The position numbers and the translations under genes are program-made. The notes under the pieces were generated by a model, which worked only from the letters and a program-made list of their open reading frames with translations, was not told the origin of the DNA and did no database searches. This document shows, piece by piece, positions 48,915 to 61,446 of a stretch of DNA of 64,000 nt. This DNA is from Myripristis murdjan (Eukaryota; Chordata; Actinopteri; Holocentriformes; Holocentridae): contig NC_043981.1 in NCBI RefSeq assembly GCF_902150065.1, positions 7,849,001-7,913,000 of the forward strand, written 5' to 3'. Each line of letters begins with the position of its first letter. Within the stretch, counting starts at the first letter, position 1.

Positions 48915-49215
48915 GTTGTTAGCAAGCTAAATGCTACTCGAGTAAGGAGAGGGGGAGAAAAAACAAGAGAAAAGTACAACAGAGCGAGTACAGCTGCACC
49001 ACCGGTCGTCAGCTGCCTATAGAGTCGTGTTGTGTCTCGGAGTTACAAGTTCAGTCGCTCAGGTCGCATTTGGCTGTGTCAAGTCGAGGTGAAAAATCAA
49101 AATACAACGTCCCCATATTTTCTTCACATGTTGCGGGGACTCGGTCGCGCGGTGATGACGTGGCTGCAGCGTCGCGCGCCACTTACGTTCACGCAGTGTC
49201 CACTAGATGGCGGCA
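48915..49215. promoter_or_regulatory. aamp promoter, CpG-rich, with CRE-like and CTCF-type motifs
   Basis: CpG-rich block directly upstream of the minus-strand aamp start codon (CGCGCGGTGATGACG, GCGTCGCGCGCC). A CRE-like TGACGTGG lies at 49156-49163. At 49200-49214 CCACTAGATGGCGGC fits all 15 positions of the CTCF consensus CCASYAGRKGGCRSY on the plus strand. No TATA box was seen. This fits a housekeeping promoter with an adjacent insulator-type site. Confidence 0.65.
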
Positions 49216-50084
49216 TAACAACGAATGAGCGAACTGGACGACGCAACGGCTGTGCGAAAGAGTTTAAAAAACTAAATCAATTTGACGCATTTCGGGTGTT
49301 TTTGAATCACTAGAGGTACGTTTGTAAACCATTATCCACCCTTAAGTATGTTTATCAACCTCATACACACTGTCATCAAATAAAATTTATGTTTTCAACC
49401 TTTTTTTTTTTTTGGCAGGGACAGTTAGGAGTGAAGTGCCTTGCCCAAACCGAGGAGCGTGCTAGCCGCTTGTGTGCGGATTTGAACCCGCAACCTTTCA
49501 CCTTGAAGTTTTGTAAGTCTTTGGAGATATATTTGAAGGGAAAAAACTCACTCTAACGTCCTAAAGTCACCAACAAAGCTCTAAAAAGTCAACCTTAGGG
49601 CTCTTATGGGCTCGCATGTCTTCAGTTTCTATTTTAGCTACGTTTTATGCACTGTTTTTACTATTTAAATGTGTATAAATCTTCGTAAAGAGACTTTTTA
49701 TTTTATTACCACAATTAAATTTGTACATACTACTTATTTGTGATTTTGTGTTGTGCAAACAAAGCTAAAAAGTTATGTAAATATGTGTAAAATCACTTGG
49801 CTTGAACCTGAACTTGACCTCTGACCACACATTTGACACTTTCAAGAACTTTTAGACATCATGGGTGACTCATATTTTTTAGATGAACATTTTTTTAAAA
49901 CTCTCCCCGTGCAGTACTCCAGTGTATCCGGAGCGGTACACGTATCCCCATTTGATCAGTAGATTATCACCGAGAACGGACAGCAAGCCCAGGCTGGAGA
50001 GAAGTGTACAGGATAGATAAACTAGAGGATTGGGTGATGATCTGATACAGGAGTCTGCTGCTCAGCTGCTCAGCTTCAGCTTTA

Positions 50085-50450
50085 AATTGTCTAGTCTCAT
50101 ATTCAGTCTTTACATCTGACTTTACTTCACACAAAGTGAGAAAAATCACGAGTGGGAGGAGATAATCCCACTTGGTTCCAGTGCACTTTCACATGTTTCA
50201 ATTTTTTTTTTTTTTTTTTTTTTTTTGTTGGAACAAGTATAAATACATTGAAACAAGGCAGATTGGCCCACTAGGATCAACAAAATGACACTTGGTTCAA
50301 GAAAATTCTGGAAACACGTTGATGAGCAGTGGAAACCAGCGGGATTATCTCATCAAGATGGCAGATTTATAACCTTATTTGAAGAAAAACAAGGTTTGAT
50401 CACTTCAAATGACAATAAATGACTCGTTAACACGGAGATTTTTTGCAGTG
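50085..50450 (+). mobile_element. fold-back (palindromic) MITE, copy A
   Basis: The arms are inverted copies of each other (AGTCTCATATTCAG ... GAGGAGATAATCCC on the left; GGGATTATCTCAT ... GACTCGTTAAC, ending TTTTTTGCAGTG, on the right). The centre contains ACTAGGATCAACAAAATGAC. A T26 run sits in the left half. The left terminus is eroded, so no target duplication can be read. Homologous to copies B and C. Confidence 0.75.
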
Positions 50451-50520
50451 TTACACCGTTAGTTGTTAACATTCAAACATATTTGTTACAGTGCTGAACA
50501 GGATGAAAATTATGAGAAGA

Positions 50521-50720
50521 GAATAGACTAGAATAGAAGTGAATAGAAAGCCTTTATCGTTGTTGTAAAAGTACAACAAAATTAGAGGTGCCACTGTTCA
50601 GTGCAATTAATAATGATTGAAGATACCCACCAAGCACACATCCAGTAAATATGAAAGTAAAATAAATACTATAAAGAGGATGGACACTGCACTTAAAAAC
50701 ATTTGTTACACTTGAAAATG
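50521..50720 (-). mobile_element. LINE 3' tail fragment (inverted)
   Basis: Repeats of GAATAGA lead into AAAGCCTTTATCGTTG, AAAGTACAACAAAATTAG and CACTGTTCAGTGC, the inverted 3' end of a common fish LINE family. Truncated, with no coding part. Confidence 0.55.
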
Positions 50721-51842
50721 TTGTGTATTTCTGAGTGCGGAGTGGTATTTCATTTGTTAAAAGGAGATTCCTTCTCTTTCCCAATCTCTCCATCTCAGGT
50801 TCACCGGCCAGAGACATTTTATGAACACTTAACATAATTTGTCTAGTTCAGGCTTTCTGGTTGGGGTTTTATGTCTCGTGCTATATGCTGCTGGCATGGC
50901 TTGCGGACTGCATGCCCAAATAAGTTTTACTGGCTGCCTGGGCCCTCCATTTCAACCCCACTGTGGAAAAATACAACCATCTCATGATGTGGTAAAACCT
51001 GGAAACATCAGGGCGCACATTATTTAAATGTTTTAAATCTGCAGTGACTGAAAGATTTATAAACACTCCGCTCGGTTATGAGTTGTGCTGGAAGAGGCGA
51101 TCTGACGTTCACATTGGAAAATTAGATGACATTAGTTACGATGCTGGTTATACCTCCTCTTTATTTTATCAGGCTGTTTCTGTATTTCAGCAGCTTTTCT
51201 GGTGTTTTGGCCAACAAAAGAGCGCATTCAGCTCTTATTTACATCAGTTAAAAGCCCCTGCCATTATCAAATTAATTTGGGAATTTTAACCTTATACCAA
51301 TACACAGTTTTTTTGACATTTGTGTTTTATTAGATAATGGATAGTAGGGTTCAAATGATGTGAGCTTTTGAAGGACATGAAGTTTTTAGGTGGCCAGTGT
51401 TCTGTTCCTTTATATTTTGAGCATTTTGATACCAAAAATGAATAGGGATCTGTTGTTTTTTTTTAACCAAACTGTACTCTTATAAGGGTGGAAAAGCCTC
51501 TAGAACCGCATTTAGACCAGCATGGGACACTAAAACTCTCTAATGAAACCCAAACTAATGAAATTCTTTTAAGTGGCTTAGCAGCTCTTTAAGGTACCGT
51601 GACCCACTTCACATATTTAACGGTTGGGGAAACTCTGGGATACATTAAGGCTCTAAAAGAAGAATAAATTTACATGTTTTAATAATGAAATGAATTTAAA
51701 AAATGTGCTCCGAAAATACTTTTGACTGTCTGTCTGTCAGTGGGACATCTCAAAAATGTCTGAACATGTTTTCCATGAGAGTTGATGAACGGATCAACCA
51801 ATTGACTGGACGGTTATCGTTTTTTAATCATAACTTTTTTTT

Positions 51843-52204
51843 AAAAAATCTACATTTTACCCAGTTATTTAGTCTATTACGGGTTTAAATCTTGTTTTTC
51901 TTCAGACAAAGTCAAAAATCTGCCTGTGGATTGAGATAAGCCCACTTGTTTCCAATACAGTTTCACTTGTTTCCAGAATTGTCTTGAATCAAATGTCATT
52001 TTCTTGATTCTAGTGGCTGATCTGCCTTATTTTGCCTTGTTTCAACAGATTTATATTTGTTCCCTGGAAAATTCCTGACACAAGTGAAACTGTGCGATTA
52101 TCTCATCCTGCAGGCAGATTTTTTCACTTGCTTTAAGAAAAGCAAGATTTTAACCCTGAATATGAGACTAAATGACTTGTTAAGATGGAGATGTTTTTGC
52201 AGTG
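51843..52204 (-). mobile_element. fold-back MITE, copy B (inverted relative to A and C)
   Basis: Same element as copy A. The central marker appears as TCATTTTCTTGATTCTAGTG, the reverse complement of the centre of copies A and C. The right edge is TTTTTGCAGTG at 52204. The left edge, AAAAAATCTACATTTTAC, is the diverged inverted partner. Confidence 0.75.
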
Positions 52205-52610
52205 CATGAAACTAACAGAGACTGATAATTGATTCCAAATCCTAATGGTGAGGAGATCAATTTAATGTAAAATTGAAGTGACAGGAAGTAAGTTTTGGTG
52301 TATAGCAGCACATCGCTGACTTTCTCATCTCTGGGTTTCTGTTTTTTTTTTTATCTGTCATCCCAGCTCTATTTTTACCAATCTCACACAGACACGGTGT
52401 AACAGCACACTGGGTGGGCTTCTCTCTGCCGTCCTGAGGACAGCAGAAAGTAGGACCGACCCGTCATAACAACATTTCTTGGTTTATCACTCCAGCAAGC
52501 TGGTTTACGTCTGAAAAGGAGGACACTCCTTGGTGCCGCCGCTGCTGCTGCACAGGCACACACTCTCACACACATAGAGAGGACATGTTATAAAAGCACA
52601 TGTATATAAA

Positions 52611-52943
52611 TACGTCTAAAATCTCCATCTTGAGTCATTCAGTCTCAGCGTTAAAATCCTGTTGTTCTTCAAACAATGTAAAAAATCTGCCAGTGGGATG
52701 AGATAATCCCACTTGTTTCCAATGCATTTGCACTTCATTCATGAATTTTTCAGGGAACGAGTATAAATATGTTGAAATAAGGCAGATCAGACCACTAGGA
52801 TCAAGAAAATGACACTTGACACAAGAAAATAGGCTACTGGAAACTCATCCCACTGGCAGATTTTTTTCACTTTGAAGAAAAACAAGATTTTAACTCTGAA
52901 CACGAGACTAAATTTCTTGTTAGGATGGAGATTTTTTGCAGTA
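52611..52943 (+). mobile_element. fold-back MITE, copy C
   Basis: Best preserved copy: the left arm has AAAATCTCCATCTTGAG and AAATCTGCCAGTGGGATGAG; the right arm has CTCATCCCACTGGCAGATTT and GGATGGAGATTTTTTGCAGT. The centre is ACTAGGATCAAGAAAATGAC. No coding capacity; the whole unit can form a long hairpin. Confidence 0.8.
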
Positions 52944-52979
52944 TGCGCATATGCAAACACACCTATGCAAGTTAACAGG

Positions 52980-52983
<4 letters not shown>

Positions 52984-53020
<37 letters not shown>
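52984..53020. repeat. (CA)n microsatellite
   Basis: About 18 CA units, followed by further CAAA/CACA words up to 53050. It lies directly after fold-back copy C. Confidence 0.95.
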
Positions 53021-53035
<15 letters not shown>

Positions 53036-54330
53036 ACACACAAACACCCTCTGAGTCAGCCACACAACACACAAACAGTATCACTAATAAGGCCTGGAAG
53101 CTGTTGCTGTGTGAAAGGTAATTACTCCATGCAGCTCAGTGAGCCTTTGATGGAAAGTTTTAGACTAACTGGCTCTGTTGTAAGAAGTCTTGACTCTGCT
53201 GCTTTTTAACAAGAACTCTTTATGGGTCTTTGCGCTCTCTTTTCTTTCCCTGAACTTTTTTAGCTCCACGGCATCGTGGAAAGATTTTATGTGTTATTTT
53301 CAAATATACCTACTGAGCAGGGCTTTTATTTCATGAGCCATGACTCTCGGTGCCATTGATTTATGTTTACATGTGTCAGATTTCTGTCACAGCCGGAGCC
53401 TGTTATTGTACAATGTCATCATAAGCGGCCGTGCCCTCAGATGTGCAGGAGTGTGCTCTTGCTGGCAGAGCGAGCCTCTTTATGACGCTGAGGTCTGGTG
53501 CGCTTTGTCTGTGCACACTGTGTCTGACTCATGTGGGACCGCGTTGGGTGAGACGACGGCTTCCCTTCTGAAACCACTAACAGCCAGTTGTGTGTGTGTT
53601 GCAAGTGGTCTGGTCCACAGCCTGTGTGTGATGTGTCTGCTGTGGTAGGAGAGTGGTAGTTTGCGCAGGCTGCATGCTTCTGCCTGTTGACTTTCTAGCT
53701 TTGATTTCTGCTCCTCTAACAGCCACTGGCCAAATCGTGCTGTATTTTTGGAAAATCATTACTCAGAATCTACTTTTTTTAGCCATAACCTTGTGAGGTA
53801 CGTTAGTATAAAGGCTTTGCAGCATGGTTTAAATGTCGAAAAAAGAGGAGGTTATAACAACACAGATTGGACAGAAACTGAACAACTGGAGGTAATAGTT
53901 ACACCCTGCAATGCAAAACAGTTAAACTAACATAATCAGTGACTTGGCAACCCCAGTGTAATGTTCACTGAATTGCAAATGTGCTGCTCGGGGCAATATA
54001 AGCCAATCTAATCCCTACGCTGACATTTCTGCTCTGAACACACACACATACACACATACACACGCACGTCTGAGTGATTCACTTATGTCTGCATCAGCAA
54101 AAACAGACAGACAAACAATACAGATGCAGCTGTCCAAGATCTGTCCGTTTATGCTCCCTGACAATACGAGCAGAAACTGTTGTGCAGTCGCTTGGTGTGT
54201 TTGGGAATAAAACTAGACCATTTTGTGAGTTTGAAAACTCAGTAGCTCTGGTGTGATGAATCATACTTAAAAGTTCAGTTTTAACACTAACAACTTTCAT
54301 ATTCTTAGGGTCAGGTGACATAACTAACAG

Positions 54331-54830
54331 AGGCGGAGGGTAACCAAGTGAATTTACTACAGTACTGCGCTTAAGTACAGTCTGAAGGTACTGACACCTG
54401 ACACTTAATGGGAGTATTTCCGTTGTTAGATTTTATGCTTTTCTGCTTTACACATTGCAGTGGGAAATCTTGTACTTCCTTGCACTATGTTTATCTGACG
54501 GCTGGAGTTAGCCTACCAGTTAGGCTACTTTCCAGAAGAAGCTTTTCCATGTTAAACATCAGATGTGATGCATTGCTCATGTAAACTAGCCAATGGGATA
54601 TGAGACAGTTAAAGCTACATTAAAATACTTAATGGATAAAAATTCAACTCTCTAAAAAGCTATTATTCTTCACAAGGACTCCTTTTCTTTTCATACTTTA
54701 CTACTTTCTACTAACAATAATTCTTTATTTTTTCTGAAGTAGCATTTTGAATGCAGGACTTTGACTTTTACTGGAGTATTTTTCTGTTACGGTGTTACTT
54801 CCACAAAGGTTAAGAGTACTTTTTCCCACA
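54331..54830. mobile_element. about 500-bp non-autonomous DNA repeat of a common teleost family
   Basis: It starts AGGCGGAGGGTAACCAAGTG ... TACTGCGCTTAAGTACAGT and ends TTTTGAATGCAGGACTTTGA ... GGAGTATTTTTCTG ... AGAGTACTTTTTCCCAC. This set of 'AAGTAC / ACTTTTACT' words in this order is typical of a very abundant fish repeat with inverted ends. It has no coding capacity and is considerably diverged. Confidence 0.55.
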
Positions 54831-56815
54831 GGGCTCTCATTGTCAGACTGACTCACTGATAAATGTGCTTATTCAATGTTTTTGGTCATTTGAGTCCAAA
54901 CAGTCCTTTCCTCAATCAACCCTACGTTTTGCAAAATGCATCTTTAAAGCTATAGTAATAGACATTCAGAGGAAGTGTGCTTGCAACAGGTGTTGTGTAA
55001 CAAAAAAAAAAAAAAAAAATCTGAATTCAGACCATTTAGCCCCAAAAGACCTTTTTTCACAGCAGCCATTTTGACATGAAATAGCAAAGTAAACACATGT
55101 TACTAATGACGCTGCATAGGTGGGGTGTGTGGGGTTTGACATGCAGCATGTTCTCTCATCCAAATAGCAGTGGTATTGGGTATTATTTACTCTGCACGTG
55201 AACACAAATGCTTAAATCATTCCACCTATATTTTACTTGACTTTATTTACTTTTGAAATAAGGCCAGGTAGTTTTAGTTCAGTTTTTTGCTCTCTTACAA
55301 AAGTTAATTTTAATTTTTGTTTGAGTTTGCATCAATATTTAAAGATTTTCCCCTAAATTCCCCTTAAACAGAGCTTGAAAAGCTAGAAGAAACATTATGA
55401 GACAATACCACTAACATATTCTGTACCCGCTGGTAGCAATGTTTCACTGAAGCTAGATCACACTAATATTGAGTGAAATACTCAAGATGCAGTTCCTTGC
55501 TTTGTTTGACAATTACTTGTCAAACAAAAAATATCTACACGTTGTGTATCATTTTGTACACATTTCCCTTTAAAAAGCTTGGTAAAGAAAACACACTTTC
55601 TTCTTTCAGTTTAAGTTCACGATAATAACTTTAGACATGACTTGAGAGAAGATTTTCTCCAGCACTGTAAAACATGACAGACTGACAGTGCAGACTGACC
55701 TGAATTTGTCTCTTGATGGCGGTGCTGTGTTGACAGCACTGTGGTAAAAATCAGTCCCAGCTGACTGGATAAGATCTTACCAGCTGCTTGCCCCCACCCC
55801 CCCTCACTGTTCGACCCATCATCTGCAGGCCCCTCGGCGCTCGCCTGTGTACTTAGTTTACGTAATACAAAACAAAATACTCGAGTTCAAATAAGGACTG
55901 GAATTTGAGGTAATCCATAAAGAAGGATGATAGGCCCCATAGTGGCTGATCATTATATCCTGATGAAGCCTTAAAGGGGAAATACCGCTCAGGTTAAGAA
56001 TTTCATAAATGTGCTCTCTGCGTCTAGGCTATCAATATTTGTGAGCTCTTTCCACAAGATGTTAAGATGTAAACCGTGACGCTGCTCCAGGAAGAATGAG
56101 CTGGGAATTACGTTAAAGATGGATACCAGACATGGAATTCCAAGGGGATAAAGGCATATTTGGCAGTTCAGAAGTGAAAATATTAATGGAGAAACTGGGT
56201 GGGTCAGTCAAAGACATGACTCTCACATTAGAGACTGGAGTTTGATTCCCGTGTTAAATGAGAGCGGTGTTTGTTTTTAGTAAACTAATGTTAACAAACT
56301 TTTTGTAATGTTTCCTAACCTTGACCATGACGATGAAGCTTTTCCTAAACTTAACCATGACATTTTCCTAACCTTAGCTGAGTAGCTAAGTAAAGCTAAG
56401 GAAAGTGGCTAAAGCTCACGTTTGATTGTTAAAGACCAACTCACAATAGGAATAGATGATAACAGTCTTCTGACTCACTAGAAGGTGCAGTATGGACCCA
56501 CTTACCCTTACCTGTAGCAGTGATCACGACTGATGGCACCCATTGTGATAACATTCAAAGCGGGGCGATAATTTTCCTGCGTAAGAAAACTCATACACAT
56601 TTTCTGCTGGTCAATAAAATCATAGGTTCAGCTCCTGTTTTTTGCGGTTTTTAGCTTTGAGAAACTCACAAGTACTGATCAGACTATGTTGGACACTGGA
56701 AATAGCATGCATGAGTTCTGGTTTTAAGTGACATTACCCCTTTAAATTCTTCAAAATGAATGTGCTTTGTGGAGTATGGTGTAAACAAAAGGCTTGTGCT
56801 GGCAGCCCACTGACC

Positions 56816-56942
<127 letters not shown>

Positions 56943-57353
56943 TATAGCTTGTGTTTTTATTCATATAAAGCACCTACAGGGAGAGAGGATCTGCATATCT
57001 CTGAGGTTTTCACCCTAAAGAGCTTACTTAAGCACAACAACATCAGAGATGTCTCCAAGACCGACCGCATTACGTAACTGATGCTCCGTAGCTCATCCAG
57101 AGAAATTATAATCCTCTGTTGCTATGGATACGGCTGTCCCAGCAGGCCTCCCTTGTACTCCAAAAGAGGAGCGACCTCGATTAATAAATGTAACTCGTAT
57201 CCAATCTAGTCAGCAGCACAAAGCTGAGCCCAGATAAAAAATTCATGATGGTGGTGATAGTGATGGTGGGCAGCACTCGGAAGGAAGCCTGCTGTAGTGC
57301 CCTAGAGCAAGTCACTGAACCACTGCCAGGTGCCCGGAGTACTGCTCTATAGC

Positions 57354-57373
57354 TGACCTCTGACCTTTGACCT
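57354..57373 (-). promoter_or_regulatory. three TGACCT half-sites at 1-bp spacing (triple DR1)
   Basis: TGACCT occurs at 57354-57359, 57361-57366 and 57368-57373. On the minus strand this reads AGGTCA three times with single-base spacers, the DR1 arrangement bound by RXR/PPAR, HNF4 and COUP-TF. The flank (CCTAGAGCAAGTCACTGAAC) looks like a fish interspersed repeat, so the site may be transposon-derived. A related double site is at 57838-57850. Confidence 0.4.
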
Positions 57374-57759
57374 CCCTTTGGAAAGGAGAGAAAGCAAAAA
57401 GAGAAATTTTCCCCTCAGAAATATAAGAAACTGTGTGGAGAATTAGACTGAAAGAATATATGCAACAGCATTTTTAATGACACCATAGGAGATTACAAAA
57501 TACAACTGACCCACTGAACAATTTTTTAAGTTGGAAAGATGGCTGTAGACACTGAGGCTGGTGACATCAAGATTTTATACTACATCCTCTGAGATATATG
57601 ACAAAAAGCATGAACCGTTACCTCATACGTATGATCTGCTCTGGTGCATATGCTTGATATTAACAGCTATTTATGCATTAGTTAAATGTGTAATCATTTA
57701 TTTATTGCTTGTTCTAAAACTGGGATGTACAATACAAGGTGCCAGATTGCAAAAGCAGT

Positions 57760-59600
57760 AGTACAGGAATAAAAATAGGAGATAAATATACCATAAAGTG
57801 GGATAAGGTTCATGTAAACACACTATTGAGTACCACTTGACCTCTGACCTCCCTCTGGAGAGCCTGGAAAGGAAAAGAGACATTTCCCTTCTCAAATAAA
57901 AGAGAAAAATCAAAATGATAAATGGGTTAAAAGAATGTGTGGATAGTTTAAGACTGTGTGTGACAGTCATTAAATAGCTTAATATTGTTTTCATTGCCGA
58001 ATGGCACTGTGCCACAAAGTTTGGCAGTAATGGAGTTCAATGATACTTTGTCTGTTTAATTCCTGCACTTTTAGTGGGTTGATTTGGTTCAGATCCAGTG
58101 TAACTAAAATCTCCAAAATCCAGTTCAGGACCAGAATATCAGTGCAGCCCAGCATTTGTGAGCTTCAGTCATATCAGGATGAACTGTGTCGTCTACCTGT
58201 TCTGATGAATAATAACACCCTCTGTCAGCAGATGTAGCCTACATAGAAACAGGTTAGCATATTACAGTAATCAAGTCAGCTAAACTTGGCAATGGTATTG
58301 CGGCTTTGCCTGTGGGCGGCTGAGATGCAAAATCAAATATAAGGTAATGGAAATAAAAGCATATTAGATTAGAGCAGGCAGTGGGGATGATTTTCATGTT
58401 GCAATGAGCAAGAATTGGATAAGAACGGTCGCTTCATTTTGCCACTGCTGGTTATGTGAAATGCTGAAAGCTCAAGTAAATATTGTAAGGAAAGATATTA
58501 ATGTTGCAATAGATCTCAGGCAGCAAATTTTTATCACTGTAGCCTGGTGAGGAAGTGTGTTATTACAATGCAAATGCTGATATTACACTGTATTAAATGT
58601 GCAGAAGTACAGCAATCCTTACAGGAATATTATAGTGATACCATCTATCTTATAAAGTATTAACAAAGTATATTACATTTTATCGTGTACAGTATATTAC
58701 ACATTATAGTGATCTGTTTTTGTTAGAGTTGATCTCCCCCATCCCCACCCACCCTAACCTATGTCAGTCCAGACAGAATCTAATGCAAAAATGATGAGGC
58801 ATTTTGGATGGAGCACCACTGCTTGTTTCAGGTTACCCTTATAATGACTATTAATCTATGGGATAAGACCAGTGTTTTCATATATGTTTATTCCTTATGA
58901 GAAAGAACCAGCATCCAAGTTTATTATAGGGTGATTAATTTAAATGTCACTACAAAATAACAAAGTATCCATAGTGTCATGTAGAAATACTGTAGGAAGA
59001 TTACAATGATACTATAGCGGATTGGAAAAACATAAATAAGTATGATCAGGTCACTACAAAGTGACTACTGAGATTCAAATACACCAAGGCCCAGTAGGAA
59101 TATTATAGAAATATAATAGGTATGTTACATTGATAACATGGGAGGGAAAGTATGATAAGGTTATTAAAAACTCACTATGACTCACTTAGAAAAACACACA
59201 CTTATACCGGAATATTATACTGGTATTATAGGAATGTTATTTAAATACCATAGGAGACAAAAAATAAACATGAGTGGGATAAGGTTAGAAAAACTAAATA
59301 CCGAGTATTATAGACTTACACCACAAGTCCCTCTAGAAATATTTTAGGGAATATTATAATGATACCTTTGGAGAGAAGAATGCCATAAATAAGGCTGAGG
59401 ATATTACAAGCTTACTATTAAATAATATAGACACACTTTAAACATGTATAGTAATATTAGAGGAAATGTTACATTGATAGCATATAAAAATGCAATAAAG
59501 TGGGATTTATATTATAGGTTACCACAGACACTCAGTTCAAGTCCCTGTTGGAATATCATAGGAATAGTGCGGGAATATTATAGTGATATTCTTTACGGTA
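57760..59600. repeat. degenerate tandem array, about 110-124-bp period
   Basis: Clear from about 58590, with a related outlying unit at 57760-57860. Each unit carries a GTGGGATAAGGTTA-like word followed by CACTA words, then AGTCCCT-like, GGAATATTATAG and TGATACCATAGGAGA-like words. The anchor word ends at about 59050, 59160, 59284, 59400 and 59510, giving steps of 110, 124, 116 and 110 bp. Units have diverged strongly, so the array is old. No coding capacity was recognised. Confidence 0.75.
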
Positions 59601-60402
59601 GAGCTTTACTATAGGACTACGTTACGGGGCACGCTCTTTGACTTTGCCATTAATTTGATAAGCATATTCATGTTGTGTAGGCACCAGCTTTTCATCCAAA
59701 TCTAATATGACGCTGTGTATAGTAGATTATCACAATATCATCAGGCAAACCCCGCCTCTGGTAAATGCAGGGGCGCTCCATGTGACGCTGTAACAAAAAT
59801 CCAGTATGGCGGAATCTGTCAGGAGATGAATTTTTCGCCCTGTCCTGAGAAAACCCTGGCTAAAATGGGAGAGAAATAAAAACTGTGGACATATGTGGGA
59901 ACAACTGGCCGGCTCTTGGCCCCGTCTAGGTGAGCTGTGGTGTGTTAATATCCTCTTCATGGGAAAATGTAGCCGAGCTGTGCCTCTTTGATGTTGATAT
60001 TAACAAGGATGCGATGCACAGGATTCATCAAAACAATGTCCGGCTGAAGTTTCCACTTGGGCTGTTTTTGCTTCCTTTTTTGCCGCAGATTTTGACTCAT
60101 AATCCTTTCTAAATTGGGTCGGAATGACTTCACAATTCAAATATATAGTATTTCCACTACGGTTTATTGCACTGTAGCGGGCGGGAAGTGTGTAGGCAAG
60201 AGCAGAGAATGGACAGGCGATATTTATTATGCCGATTGTTGGAGAGCTATTTTTAGTGCACGGTCGGGCCTTAGGCTTTAATGCAACATACACTGTGTCA
60301 GTACGCCTGTATCGGCTTATAACCACGTTGTTGACGAGGTAAATGCCCAAAACGAAGGCATAGGCCTGTATAAAGTGTGTGTTTGTGCATGTGTATGTGT
60401 GC

Positions 60403-60404
<2 letters not shown>

Positions 60405-60445
<41 letters not shown>
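60405..60445. repeat. (TG)20 microsatellite
   Basis: Pure TG run. It adjoins a 300-bp stretch (60080-60370) of non-repetitive sequence. Confidence 0.95.
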
Positions 60446-60449
<4 letters not shown>

Positions 60450-61446
60450 GTTCGGGATGGGCGGTGGTAATTCTCTGCATGCGTCAATCTTTTTTGTGAA
60501 TGGAGGCGTACGGGTTGTTGAGGCTGTGGCACCATCAAAGCAACATAATATGTCTGTTTTAGAAGCTGCTATGGCGCACAAGGGGGTCCATATTTGTAAA
60601 TAATAGTCAAAAATGGTGGATTTTGTTTATATATGCTCGGGACTTTATTTTATGGACGTAGTGTTGAATAAATCTAACTAAACTCACTGTTGTCATCTTT
60701 TAGGCTCTCATTCTATGAATTTGTAGTGTTTATCTACAGAGATTAAGTCCTTTAAGGGGGAAGCAAGCGAAGAATATAGATATATTTTTAAAATCTAATT
60801 GTTGATTTTGGTGATTTGATGACGAGCGACAGGGGGTCACGGTTTATCCACCTTGTTATTTCCAAGTACATCACTGGTTCTAACCCATTTTCAAGGTCTT
60901 TATTTTTACTCCAGGGCTGCAGGGCTGGTCTCCCCAGATCTGTCACCCTGCATCAAGCCAACTCTTTTTTTAGGGACAATAGCCTGGGACACACACACAC
61001 ACACACACACATATGCATACACACGCACACACACCCAGACAGATGAGATGCCCCGAGAGAATGGTGTTGCATGGAGCCCCCCTGGAGCGTAAGCTACTCC
61101 CCCACGACACAGTGCACCCCCCTTTTCCATCAAGTGAGGGTGTGCAGTGACCGACTTTTTGGCAATTTGTCCCGCGGCTGCGCTGCCTGTCTGTCTGGCC
61201 CTCTGTCTTGAGACCCCCAACCCCGAACCCCCCCTCTTAACCCACACCCATCCCGCCTCTCTGGACCTCTGAGATCCCGCTAACACACTTACACACACAC
61301 ACACTCTCCCCACACCCCCACCTTGCCCTGGGGCAGTTTTACCCATTCTATTTGTAGTGGTGCAGTCTACTTGCTGGTTTGGGCTCAGGCTGTGATTACA
61401 TCTGACACCGCTGCTCCAGGCCCGAGGAATCGAGGCTAATGCTGCG

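Noticed and set aside
60000-60581. 193-codon minus-strand open frame
   Set aside because: A large part is translated TG/CA repeat; the rest matches no known family.
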